Below, piece after piece: positions 45,325-54,083 of a stretch of DNA of 64,000 nucleotides; the first letter of the stretch is position 1; each line of letters begins with the position of its first letter. The stretch is from NCBI RefSeq assembly GCF_014306135.1, contig NZ_JACRWD010000003.1, positions 1-64,000 on the forward strand, in the 5' to 3' direction. A model generated the notes under the pieces. The model was not told where the DNA came from. It searched no databases and worked only from the letters and a program-made list of their open reading frames with translations. Position numbers and translations under genes: made by a program. Origin of the DNA: Paraclostridium hominis (lineage in GTDB: Bacteria > Bacillota > Clostridia > Peptostreptococcales > Peptostreptococcaceae).

Positions 45325-45357
45325 TATAAATACAACTTGGATTAATGTATTGTTGCA
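45325..45357 (-). promoter_or_regulatory. ECF-type promoter copy 1
   Basis: Minus-strand TGCAACAAT, 13-base spacer, TTGTATTTATA. Identical blocks and spacing recur before the secreted-protein gene (44128-44160), strong evidence for one promoter class recognised by the sigma factor encoded here. Confidence 0.7.
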
Positions 45358-45493
45358 ATTATTTTTTAATTTATTAAATATTTTTATTTCTCTTTTAGAT
45401 ATGTTAATTCTTGAATTACATCTAAACTCAGATAGTGCACTTTATAGATATGCATTTAAAAATCATTCTATTTAAATTCACATACATATAAAT
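45358..45493. other. Intergenic region upstream of the sigma operon
   Basis: AT-rich stretch upstream of the ECF promoter. I see no gene, repeat or structured RNA in it. Confidence 0.5.
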
Positions 45494-45526
45494 AAAAGGT
45501 ATTGACCAATTAGTCAATACCTTTTT
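45494..45526 (-). terminator. Terminator of the surface-polymer gene pair
   Basis: AAAAGGTATTGAC / GTCAATACCTTTT with a T-run; 150 bases beyond the SGNH-like gene. The bases between them contain no evident gene. Confidence 0.75.
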
Positions 45527-45676
45527 GTGTATCTCAATGTTTTAGACAAATCACAAGAATAATACACACATTGATTAAACAATCGAAAATATATATTTTT
45601 ACCCTATGTTTATATCAAGTTTTTTACATAACAATATTTAATAATTCTAAAATTATGCTATTAGATATATTATTTT

Positions 45677-47047
45677 TTAATTTAAAATTTTATCTAACTC
45701 ATGTGTTATCTTAATAGCTCCTGATTCACCTATGTGATCAAAATCTATAAAATCATCTTCTTCAAATATATCCATTTTTGAAAAATCAATTAATTTAACT
45801 TCATATTTTTCTTTTATACCATCTATAATTTTATAAAATTCGTCTTCATATGTTTTATTTATAAACTTGCTATAATATTTAGTAATTGGAAATACAACTA
45901 TTACAGGTTCTACACCTTTATCTTTTAAAAAGCTTATAAACTCATTAAATATACAATTATATTCCTTTTTAGTTTCAGTATATTTAGATAAGTCATTATG
46001 TTGATTAGCTCTAGATTCACCTAGTCTATATTTTTCATCTTCACTAATACTACTTAACTTAACTCCTTGTAAAATACTAATCATTTCTCTACTTTGATTT
46101 TTATTGAAATATCCATTATTTTCTCTATATATTAAATCTATAAAATGATTATGTAAGAATTCTAGATTGAATATATAATCTATTAAATCATTTTTTAATA
46201 CTTTTCTTAGGTTTAAAAATTCTATAGTATCCACTTTTTCTGAGTTGTGTTTATCTTTTAATATAGGATAATATAGGCATTTAACCATATTAACAGAATA
46301 TTCACTTTTACATTTAGATAAATCATGATTTACTAGATAATATCCAGCTCCTATAATACATCTTTTTACATTTTCATTGTTATTTATAGCTTCTTTTGCT
46401 AGTTTGTAAGAATAGTATAAATCTTGACTAGATATAGATAAATTTACAGATTTATTTGATAAAAGTTTTACATCTATACCTGTTAATGGATAAGAGTTAC
46501 CTACCACTAACGTATTTATATTTTCACATTTACACTTTTCTAGAGTTTTTGATAAATAATTATAATCATAATTTGCAGAATATATGTTTTCACTTACTTC
46601 AAATATAGAATTCATTAACTTATCGTAATATAATACATCATTAAAATATAAGTTAAAATCTAAATCACTATATATAGTTTCTTCACTTACTATCAATATG
46701 TTAACTTGATCATTTTTTAGTTCATTATTTAAACGTATGTACTCATTAATGTTATCTATATATATAACTTTTTTATTTGTACATTTATCTATTATATTAT
46801 ATTTGTCTCTTCCGCAAAAATATAAATTAACTTCTATATTATTAATATCTTTTTTAAAATTAGATAAGGCTTTAATTAAATTATCTATTCTATTTTTTTG
46901 ATTTACACATAAGTCTATACTTTCACTATTAAAATTTTCTATTATATTTACTACTTCATCTGCTAATTTATTAAATGACTCTAAGTACTCATAATAAAGA
47001 TTATTTTGTATAAAATCAGCTATAGAATTGATCATCTCTATTTCCAT
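45677..47047 (-). CDS. SGNH/DltD-like surface-polymer protein
   Basis: 456 residues, soluble, no signal peptide. Residues about 180-190 contain VVGNSYPLTGID, like the first block (GxS) of SGNH esterases, and the C-terminal DFDHIGESGAIKI resembles the Asp-x-x-His block of DltD/AlgX-type proteins. The N-terminal 150 residues are helical and unassigned. It follows a TagF-like glycerophosphotransferase on the same strand, so decoration of a glycerophosphate polymer is a plausible role. The start could also be the ATG four codons later. Catalytic activity is not certain. Confidence 0.65.
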   Translation of the reverse strand: MEIEMINSIADFIQNNLYYEYLESFNKLADEVVNIIENFNSESIDLCVNQKNRIDNLIKALSNFKKDINNIEVNLYFCGRDKYNIIDKCTNKKVIYIDNINEYIRLNNELKNDQVNILIVSEETIYSDLDFNLYFNDVLYYDKLMNSIFEVSENIYSANYDYNYLSKTLEKCKCENINTLVVGNSYPLTGIDVKLLSNKSVNLSISSQDLYYSYKLAKEAINNNENVKRCIIGAGYYLVNHDLSKCKSEYSVNMVKCLYYPILKDKHNSEKVDTIEFLNLRKVLKNDLIDYIFNLEFLHNHFIDLIYRENNGYFNKNQSREMISILQGVKLSSISEDEKYRLGESRANQHNDLSKYTETKKEYNCIFNEFISFLKDKGVEPVIVVFPITKYYSKFINKTYEDEFYKIIDGIKEKYEVKLIDFSKMDIFEEDDFIDFDHIGESGAIKITHELDKILN

Positions 47048-47171
47048 ATCTGTACTAATATTATCTTAATTTAATATCCTTATAATCCTATCAATGCTAT
47101 TTTTCCCATTTATATATTTATATAAATTATATTTATTATTCATAGTCTCCTATTACTCCCCTACATTTTTG

Positions 47172-49013
47172 TTATAAATTACTTAATACACGATCTATGC
47201 TATCCCATACTCTAATACTTGATTTATTATCTTTATGATAATAAAAAATATCTCTAATAGTATTACGTTCTTTTTTATAATAATTATTATCATTAATACA
47301 TTTAATTATTTCTTCAGATAACCTTTCTTGTTCCTGTACCTTAGGTCCAGCTGCCCAGAAATCATAAGGCTGTAAAATTATTCCTCTTTCTTCTTCATAT
47401 ATTTCCATATCTGTATTTACAAATATCGTATGCTTATCCATAAATAAGAAATCTCCATATATACTTGAGTAATCAGTAATTAAAATATCAGCTGCATTTA
47501 AAACTTCATATAAATCTAAATCTTTATCTTCTAAATCTTTATTAGATATAAATATCATATTATCTAGATTTCTATTCTTTGCTTTTTTCGTAACACTTCT
47601 TTCTTCTCCGTGATGTACCTTTGATATACAAATTATATTATTATCTATTAAGAATTGATTAAATTTTTCATAATCAAAGTTTTTTATTTTTATAGCATCA
47701 TTAAGTTCTCTTGAACCATTTGATACCCCTGAGTTATCATGTACATAAAATGTTGGCATATTAAATATAACTTTTTTATTTTCTAAAGATATTCCTAATA
47801 ATTTTTCTAAATTTCTTTTTCCATCAGATAACATAACAAGATCCGTTCTAGGATTTCCTGTTATTTCATATTTATCTTCTGGTACAGCTGCAAATGCACT
47901 TGTTAATAACATACACATTTTAGATGGAGTAAATATTTTATCTATATTTTTATATTCTTCTGGGGTAAACGCAAATTCCTTATTTTTCTTATCCATTAAT
48001 CCACACCCTTTAAAGCCTACCTCTCCATGACCTACCTCAATATTATAAGTAAGTTTTGGATAAAAATTACAAAATGTATTAAATCCTGAAACCGTAATAG
48101 ATGATATAAGAGGTACTTTAACTATATTTTCTATATCGCAAACATCAGTGCCTTTAATAATATTTAACTTATACTTATCTTTATATTGTTGTGGCATATA
48201 CTTTATTAATGCATATACATTTGAGTCAGCTGCATTAAATCTATTTAATGTTACTGTTCTTTTGTAATCTTCATTTCTTAACCCTGTCATAATTTCATTA
48301 TCTATATCAATAAGTTTAAATTTCCCGTCATAAGAAAGTAATACAAAACATTTATTTACTCCCTTTGATGCTATGTTTTTTATTACATTTATATAGTTCA
48401 TATCATAAGGAACTATTACATCAAAATCTGAATAATTATAATTGCATATAAAATCGTCTATACCTATAATTTCTTTGTTTGTAACAATACAATCATCTTT
48501 TACATACGCCCAGTTACATGCTATATTATTTTCATATAAACTTTGTATATATTCTTTGCTTATATTGTTATAATGGCTAGCTAAATACTTTATTAAGCTA
48601 GCATTATCTTTGTCTATATAAATATTAGTTTTAGCCTCATTTAATAATTCTATATAATTTTTTGATGCTTTTTCATATTTATATAAATTATTTATATCAT
48701 TTATATAATTTATATCATCAATGTATCTTAAAGATATACTAGCGTTTAAAACCGACTTTAATTTTTCTCCTGTAATCAGGTATGTGTATATTAAATTGAA
48801 ATATGCATCTATATAGTCACACTTAATATCAATTGAAGTTTTATAACAACTTATTGCTGCTTCATATTCTTTTATTTGTGAACACAAAATACCTCTTAAA
48901 TTCCAATACTTAGCATTGTTTAAATATTGTCTTTCATTTTGAATTATGCATTCATAAGCATTTTCTATATCATTTTTTTTAATTAAATCTTCTATCTTAT
49001 TTATAATTTCCAT
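47172..49013 (-). CDS. TPR + CDP-glycerol glycerophosphotransferase-like protein
   Basis: 613 residues. The N-terminal 120 residues are TPR-like helices (KYWNLRGILCSQIKEYEAAISCYKTSIDI). The C-terminal 280 residues match TagB/TagF enzymes that add glycerol-phosphate to wall polymers: GHGEVGFKG, ITGNPRTDLV, a HHGEE where others have His-Pro, and LITDYSSIYGDFLFMDKHTIF. A middle domain (about 130-320) is unassigned. The TPR fusion is uncommon. Probably cytoplasmic side of the membrane, forming a pair with the gene 124 bases downstream. Confidence 0.8.
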   Translation of the reverse strand: MEIINKIEDLIKKNDIENAYECIIQNERQYLNNAKYWNLRGILCSQIKEYEAAISCYKTSIDIKCDYIDAYFNLIYTYLITGEKLKSVLNASISLRYIDDINYINDINNLYKYEKASKNYIELLNEAKTNIYIDKDNASLIKYLASHYNNISKEYIQSLYENNIACNWAYVKDDCIVTNKEIIGIDDFICNYNYSDFDVIVPYDMNYINVIKNIASKGVNKCFVLLSYDGKFKLIDIDNEIMTGLRNEDYKRTVTLNRFNAADSNVYALIKYMPQQYKDKYKLNIIKGTDVCDIENIVKVPLISSITVSGFNTFCNFYPKLTYNIEVGHGEVGFKGCGLMDKKNKEFAFTPEEYKNIDKIFTPSKMCMLLTSAFAAVPEDKYEITGNPRTDLVMLSDGKRNLEKLLGISLENKKVIFNMPTFYVHDNSGVSNGSRELNDAIKIKNFDYEKFNQFLIDNNIICISKVHHGEERSVTKKAKNRNLDNMIFISNKDLEDKDLDLYEVLNAADILITDYSSIYGDFLFMDKHTIFVNTDMEIYEEERGIILQPYDFWAAGPKVQEQERLSEEIIKCINDNNYYKKERNTIRDIFYYHKDNKSSIRVWDSIDRVLSNL

Positions 49014-49188
49014 ATAATCAATTCTCCATCGTATAATAATTTGTATAAATTAGGCTTTATGTTTAACCTTTTCATACATTGCATTTTTATCTCTTAAAAT
49101 CTAATTCATACTTAAATATATACGGTTTTTTTTTCTTATATTTTAATTTTTTATATAAATTTATTTTTTGAAAAATTTAATTAATAAA

Positions 49189-49237
49189 TAATAAGAGGCA
49201 TCTCAAGTATTATATATTACTTGGATGCCTCTTATTA
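49189..49237 (-). terminator. Terminator of the acidic-repeat gene
   Basis: AATAAGAGGCATC / ATGCCTCTTATT with inner CAAGTA/TACTTG. Convergent-style hairpin just beyond the stop on the minus strand. Confidence 0.8.
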
Positions 49238-49245
49238 AATTCAAT

Positions 49246-49812
49246 CTAAAATGCGCATTCTATAAGATTAATATTTCTATATTCTACAGCCATTGGTACA
49301 AATCTAATTCTACCAGATTCGCAAGCTATTCTAAATCCTTGAATACTTCTTCTATCAGCTCTATCTACTGCCATAAAGAAGTTAGAAGGTGTAAAACCTC
49401 TTCTCATTACTATTCTAACTATCGCCACTCTCCTACAGTTATTTATAGTAAATTGCCCACCACCAGGTGATATAAAAGGTTGAGCTGATTGATCTCCACC
49501 AGGTAATGTAAAAGTAGTAGCAGGTTGCACACCACTAGGTGATGTAAAAGATTCAGCAGATTGATCACCACTAGGTGATGTAAAAGGTTGATTGTTATCT
49601 CCTTCTAAATAGTCATCATAATCATCACTATCATCATAATCGTCATAATCATCATTATCTCCAAGAGGCATAGCAGGCTCAAATAAGCTAGCCACTTCTA
49701 AGTATTCATTTTTAATATCCACATCAGGATTTGCATTTTGTAATTCTCTAAGATATAAAGCTACAAACTTATAATAATTATCCCAATAGTCTTGCCAATA
49801 ATTTCTTTCCAT
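49246..49812 (-). CDS. Acidic, Pro/Ser/Gly-repeat protein, probable spore-layer component
   Basis: 188 residues, not a recognised family. An aromatic N-terminal block (MERNYWQDYWDNYYKF) is followed by a run of Asp-Tyr (about residues 53-70), then four short repeats of the form F-T/I-S/L-P-S/G-G-x-Q-S/P-A (about 75-125), then a basic C-terminal domain (NCRRVAIVRIVMRRGF ... IECAF). No signal peptide. The promoter region matches the sigma-K consensus (AC, 16 bases, CATATGATA), pointing to late mother-cell expression, as for coat or exosporium proteins. Start after AAAAGGAG. Confidence 0.7.
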   Translation of the reverse strand: MERNYWQDYWDNYYKFVALYLRELQNANPDVDIKNEYLEVASLFEPAMPLGDNDDYDDYDDSDDYDDYLEGDNNQPFTSPSGDQSAESFTSPSGVQPATTFTLPGGDQSAQPFISPGGGQFTINNCRRVAIVRIVMRRGFTPSNFFMAVDRADRRSIQGFRIACESGRIRFVPMAVEYRNINLIECAF

Positions 49813-49851
49813 TGTTGATTCTCCTTTTTCTGATATAAATAGTGTTCTCTA

Positions 49852-49878
49852 TATCATATGTAAATATTGGAGAATAGT
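49852..49878 (-). promoter_or_regulatory. Sigma-K-like promoter of the acidic-repeat gene
   Basis: Minus strand: AC at 49878-49877, 16-base spacer, CATATGATA at 49860-49852. This fits the sigma-K consensus AC-N16/17-CATANNNTA. It lies 40 bases upstream of the start codon. Confidence 0.55.
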
Positions 49879-50049
49879 TCTTATTTATACTAAATAATTT
49901 ATTTTAAAAATTCCATATATACTATTTACTTCTAACCTAACAATAAAAAATAAATATATTATAAAATAATAAACATTGTAAAATTATATATACAATTCCT
50001 AAAATAAATAAAAATTATTGTTTATTTATTATATGTACTATATATTTCA

Positions 50050-51378
50050 TTAAGCATTAGCTTTCTCTTTTGTATTATGAGTATTCCAAGTAAATGATAA
50101 AAATACTATTGCTAAGATTGAAGATATTATTAACATTATAAATCCTCCATCCCAATTAAATTTATCAACTACCATACCCATTGCAACCTCAGCTAAAACC
50201 TGTCCTCCCATATACCCAAATAAACCTGTAAATCCTGCCGCAGTACCAGCTGCTTTTTTAGGTACAAGATCTAGTGCACTTACTCCTATTAACATAACAG
50301 GTCCATAAATTAATGCTCCTATTGATGCCAATGCACAATTTATAGCAAGAGGACTTGTACTTTTCCAATACACCATTGTTGCTATAGCTACTCCAACCAT
50401 ACATATTATACCCATTGGAGCACGTCTACCATTGAATATATGGTCACTAATCCATCCAACTATAATAGTTCCAGGTATAGCTGCATATTCAAATAGTGCA
50501 AATGCTATAGAAGAATCTTTTGGGTTGAAATTTCTAACTTCTTGAAGATATGTAGGAACCCAATTTATAACACCATATCTAACTAAATATACAAAAACGT
50601 TTGCCAAAGCTATACACCATAAAAATTTATTATTTAATACATACTTAAATAAAATTTCCTTAGCAGTAAGTTCTTCTTCAGCATTTATACCCTTAACTTC
50701 ATACTCTGGATAATCATTTTTAAATTCTTCAATTGGGGGTAATCCAACAGACTGTGGAGTATCTCTTGCAAATATAGTATATACTACTCCACCTACAATT
50801 GCTATTATTGCTGGTAAATAAAAAATACCTTTCCATGTTCCAAATAATGATACCCCAATTAATGCAATTGTAGCTATAAATCCTCCACCTATATTATGTG
50901 CAGTATTCCAAATAGACATTTTTACACCACGCTCACTATCTGAAAACCAGTGAGTCATTATCCTACCACATGGAGGCCATCCCATTCCTTGAAACCATCC
51001 ATTTAATAACATTAAAATAAACATAAAAGCAATATTATTTGCATTTGGTAAAAATAAATTTACTATACCAGATAATATAAGACCTATTGCTAAGAAATAT
51101 CTTGGATTAGATCTATCTGATACATTTCCCATTACAAACTTACTAATACCATAGGATAATCCTAAAGCTGATGCAACAAGTCCTATCTCAACTTTTGTAA
51201 ATCCCTGTTGTATAAGATAGACCTTTGATAAGGCAAAATTACTTCTTACAAAATAGTATAAAAGATATCCTACATAAATACTTATAAATATCTGGATACG
51301 ATATCTTTTATACGTTGGAGCTATTTCTTCTTCTGGTAACCTTTTCATAAATGGTGCTGGCTTTAAAATTTTTAACAT
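50050..51378 (-). CDS. glpT: Glycerol-3-phosphate transporter, MFS organophosphate:phosphate antiporter
   Basis: About 442 residues, 12 membrane segments. The N-terminal region (RYRIQIFISIYVGYLLYYFVRSNFAL) and GYGISKFVMGNVSDRSNPR-like loop with NGWFQGMGWPPCGR are hallmarks of the GlpT/UhpT family. Glycerol-3-phosphate is most likely; hexose phosphate is possible since the two subgroups are close. The start is the ATG at 51378, six bases after GGAGGG; the TTG just before it is an artefact. The leader contains a strong terminator (51401-51466), so expression requires antitermination. Confidence 0.88.
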   Translation of the reverse strand: MLKILKPAPFMKRLPEEEIAPTYKRYRIQIFISIYVGYLLYYFVRSNFALSKVYLIQQGFTKVEIGLVASALGLSYGISKFVMGNVSDRSNPRYFLAIGLILSGIVNLFLPNANNIAFMFILMLLNGWFQGMGWPPCGRIMTHWFSDSERGVKMSIWNTAHNIGGGFIATIALIGVSLFGTWKGIFYLPAIIAIVGGVVYTIFARDTPQSVGLPPIEEFKNDYPEYEVKGINAEEELTAKEILFKYVLNNKFLWCIALANVFVYLVRYGVINWVPTYLQEVRNFNPKDSSIAFALFEYAAIPGTIIVGWISDHIFNGRRAPMGIICMVGVAIATMVYWKSTSPLAINCALASIGALIYGPVMLIGVSALDLVPKKAAGTAAGFTGLFGYMGGQVLAEVAMGMVVDKFNWDGGFIMLIISSILAIVFLSFTWNTHNTKEKANA

Positions 51379-51400
51379 CAAAGACCCTCCTTTTACGCTA

Positions 51401-51466
51401 AAAAAGAGCCAAGCTAAGCCTCTATTAGTACTGTTAACTAATATTTTTAAGGCTTGTGCTTGACTC
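51401..51466 (-). terminator. Attenuator terminator in the glpT leader
   Basis: On the minus strand GAGTCAAGC pairs fully with GCTTGGCTC (one G-U), enclosing AAGCCT/AGGCTT and ATTAGT/ACTAAT, followed by TTTTTT only about 23 bases before glpT. GlpP-type antitermination is known for glp leaders in Bacillus; whether it acts here is inference. Confidence 0.75.
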
Positions 51467-51481
51467 CAATTCTCTAACGCA

Positions 51482-51916
51482 CGTTGTATTGTATTTTATC
51501 TAAACTTTTTGTCTCTTATATAAAGATTAGCATATGATACTTCACTTTTCAACATTTTTCAACAAATAAACCTATTAACACTTCTACTAAATTTATTTAA
51601 TTGTCAATATAAACTCTATAGTTATTTTTTCATTTTGTATATTATTTAGATAAATTTTACCCAAAATTAAAGTTTTGTCTATTTATTTATATTTAATATA
51701 TACAGATTCATTTTGTGATGTTTTAGTTTTTTAACTTAAGGCTATTTATATCTAGCTTTTATTAAGTACAGCAAGTACACAATAAATAAATTTAACTATA
51801 ATAATATATTTTTATCAAAATACTCTTATAGTTTATTTAATCTAGTGTCTATGGTGGGTATAATTCTTAAACCTGTTGTTTTTTCTATATTTTAAAGTAG
51901 TTCATCAAAAATAAAT
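51482..51916. other. Intergenic region between glpT leader and satellite remnant
   Basis: AT-rich stretch holding the glpT promoter on its left side. Near 51848-51875 a sequence CTATGGTGGGTATAATTCTTA resembles the att-like copies at 54019 and 59854, but only 14 of 22 bases match. No ORF seen. Confidence 0.4.
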
Positions 51917-51957
51917 TTAGTGTACTTTGGCGTACTTTTAGTGTACTTTCCAAAGTA
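51917..51957. repeat. Three phased GTGTACTTT-like repeats plus an inverted TACTTTGG/CCAAAGTA
   Basis: GTGTACTTT at 51920, GCGTACTTT at 51930 and GTGTACTTT at 51941, spaced 10 and 11 bases, with the outer pair two helical turns apart. TACTTTGG (51922-51929) is inverted as CCAAAGTA (51950-51957). Such arrays are typical of integrase arm sites or replication iterons beside primase genes. Confidence 0.6.
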
Positions 51958-52015
51958 TTTTTAAATAAAGTTTTAACTTAATATATAAAAGGTACAGCAT
52001 TTACTGTACCTAAAA

Positions 52016-53620
52016 TCAACTAATGGACATTATATATTTATATGGTGGGGTGTTATAACCTCTTTTATTACCAACCTTTTTATACTTAGCACCATAACTT
52101 TCTAATGTAGCTCTTAAACCTTTACTAGATTTTAAACGTAGTCTATTTGCTATTTCGGTAGAAGACTTCCAATTCCACATAATTTTATCAGCATCCCAAT
52201 CAAACTCCATATTAATGCCTAGTTCCAATTGATTCATAACCTTAAAATCAGCATTGCTAGTATTTAACCTTTCTATTTGACTTTGATTTAAATAGGTAGT
52301 TTCCATATTTTCTTCTTTTAAATACATTACCTCTCCCCATAATTTATCTATATCAATTTTGTCTATCAAATCAAAATCTATCTTTTCAATAGGAATTACC
52401 CAATACCTTCTGTTTCCTGATTCATCTTTTAAAAATTCTTCATTATTAACTGTTGCATAAAAGGATGTTTTTCTTGGATATTTAATAGGTACTAATCCAT
52501 AAGGTCTTCTAAATTCATCCATTTGCTCAGTTATAAAAGCTTTTAACTTTGCTAAGTCTTTTTTAAGAGTTGAATCTAACTCACCTAGTTCACATACCCA
52601 ATATTTTATACATTGATAAACTTTATCCTTATCACTTGGGTCTAGTTCTAGTCCTGTTTTAACATACATAGGTATTAGTTTTCTTATTAATCTTGTTTTA
52701 CCTATACCTTGCTTTCCTTGCAATGTTAATATTCCTTCTATGTTAGTGTTTCCATCATTAAATACAATGTTAGCTGTATTTAATAACCACTTCCTTATTA
52801 ATAATTTTTTTAACTCTTGGTCATAATCACGTCTAGTGATAAGTGCATCACATAACATTTGTATGTATTTGCTTTCCCCATCAAATTCCATATAGCAATT
52901 TCTTAGATAATCTACTACTGGATTATATGAATTGTTGTAAGCTATACGATGTATGAAAGATTGTATTGTATTTAGACTTAGGGAAAATCCATATTTATTG
53001 CAAAGTGAATGTATATCTACTAACTGACTTTCTAGATTTGTTCCTTCTAGTCCAGTTATTTCAATATCTTTAACTATTTCGTTGTAAACTACATTTATAT
53101 TATTGTGTTTTAATAGTACATCTAAGTTGTCCCATATTTTTTGAGGTCTATTTTTAGAATCTAAGTAAGGAAAGTTTATATGATAATTTTGATTTATTTC
53201 TTTTTCTTGCTTACAGCTTAGTTCAAAGGCTTTGTCTAAGTTTTTTTCTTGTATAGCTTCTTTTACTTGATTGTTGTAATATTCATTGATTTTAGTTTTG
53301 TTTACTGAATTTAGTCTGATAGTTCTTTTTGTAGGTAATGTTAGTGGTCTGTTTAATATTTCGTAGGCTTTTTTTAAAGCTTCTATAAAGTTTATTTTTT
53401 CTACTCTTTTTATAAAGTCAATTATATCTCCACCTACTCCACATCCAAAGCATTTGTAAAAAGCTCCATTTCCTTTGTCTGCTATTTGAAGGCTTGGTGA
53501 TTTATCGTTGTGAAATGGACATTTCATTTTGTTTTTTCTTAGTTGGCTTGGATAGTAGTAGTTTATTACTGTTTCTAAATCTCTAATATTTTTTATTTCC
53601 TCTATATATTGTTTATACAT
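52016..53620 (-). CDS. Primase/VapE-type replication protein of a phage satellite
   Basis: 534 residues. The N-terminal 80 residues form a CHC2-type zinc finger (Cys34, His37, Cys57, Cys60: KCPFHNDKSPS, YKCFGCGVGGD). The C-terminal 300 residues are a virulence-associated-E helicase-like domain with Walker A GKQGIGKTR and the conserved YWVCELGELDSTLKK and SFYATVNNEEFLKDESGNRR. No TOPRIM domain, as usual for the VapE fusions in satellites. It follows a small XRE protein on the same strand by 18 bases. Likely a remnant of an integrative element; no integrase or packaging genes remain. Confidence 0.88.
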   Translation of the reverse strand: MYKQYIEEIKNIRDLETVINYYYPSQLRKNKMKCPFHNDKSPSLQIADKGNGAFYKCFGCGVGGDIIDFIKRVEKINFIEALKKAYEILNRPLTLPTKRTIRLNSVNKTKINEYYNNQVKEAIQEKNLDKAFELSCKQEKEINQNYHINFPYLDSKNRPQKIWDNLDVLLKHNNINVVYNEIVKDIEITGLEGTNLESQLVDIHSLCNKYGFSLSLNTIQSFIHRIAYNNSYNPVVDYLRNCYMEFDGESKYIQMLCDALITRRDYDQELKKLLIRKWLLNTANIVFNDGNTNIEGILTLQGKQGIGKTRLIRKLIPMYVKTGLELDPSDKDKVYQCIKYWVCELGELDSTLKKDLAKLKAFITEQMDEFRRPYGLVPIKYPRKTSFYATVNNEEFLKDESGNRRYWVIPIEKIDFDLIDKIDIDKLWGEVMYLKEENMETTYLNQSQIERLNTSNADFKVMNQLELGINMEFDWDADKIMWNWKSSTEIANRLRLKSSKGLRATLESYGAKYKKVGNKRGYNTPPYKYIMSIS

Positions 53621-53638
53621 TTTATCCCCCCTATTCTT

Positions 53639-53839
53639 TTATAGCGTTATATCTTTTACTTCTATATCTAAGGCTTTAGCTATTTTGTAGATTGTTTCTA
53701 TTCTTGGTGTTCCTGTTTGATTTATTAGTCTTGATACTGTTGATTTTCCTAGGTTGCTTTTCTTTGCTAGTTTTGTTATTGAGTAGCCTTTTTTTAGCAT
53801 GTGAAATTTTATTAGTTTTGTGTTGGGTTTGTAGTTCAT
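53639..53839 (-). CDS. Small XRE-family DNA-binding protein
   Basis: 66 residues, a single helix-turn-helix (KKGYSITKLAKKSNLGKSTVSRLINQTGTPRIETIYKIAKAL area). The start is taken as the second of two ATG codons, five bases after AGGAGG. It precedes the VapE gene and resembles the Cro/activator-like partner of satellite replication modules; the expected divergent repressor and integrase are missing. GTTG-rich codon usage in this pair (many TTT/TTA) does not differ noticeably from the host. Confidence 0.85.
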   Translation of the reverse strand: MNYKPNTKLIKFHMLKKGYSITKLAKKSNLGKSTVSRLINQTGTPRIETIYKIAKALDIEVKDITL

Positions 53840-53977
53840 CATTTCCTCCTATTTTGTTTCGTTTTGTCTTATGAGGTCATGATAGCACTTGGGGATGTAA
53901 ATTTTCAAATAAAGTATTTGAGAAAAATATTTGAAGAAATTATTTAACTAATTTTAAATTGAGATTGAGAGTAAAAT

Positions 53978-54011
53978 AAAAAAGATATTAGTAATTACTA
54001 ATATCTTTTTT
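53978..54011 (-). terminator. Hairpin terminator beside att-like site B
   Basis: Perfect inverted repeat AAAAAAGATATTAGTAA / TTACTAATATCTTTTTT. Minus-strand terminator for bglA; its position relative to the att-like site mirrors the tmRNA terminator relative to the ssrA 3' end. Confidence 0.8.
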
Positions 54012-54018
54012 TATATTT

Positions 54019-54059
54019 AATAGTGGATACGATTCATAACAATCATGCCCACTATTTTT
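54019..54059 (-). other. att-like site B (degenerate ssrA 3'-end copy)
   Basis: Contains AGTGGATACGATTCATAACAATCATGCCCACT with AGTGG/CCACT inverted ends. It matches site C at 59854-59895 at about 33 of 40 positions and, through GTGGANACGA, the tmRNA 3' end at 63096. It is interpreted as a displaced integration junction. Confidence 0.6.
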
Positions 54060-54083
54060 GTGGTACTAACAATTTTTATTATC

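Noticed and set aside
51848..51875. Fourth att-like copy CTATGGTGGGTATAATTCTTA left of the satellite remnant
   Set aside because: Only 14 of 22 bases match site C and no terminator hairpin adjoins it; kept as a weak possibility in a finding, not annotated as a site.
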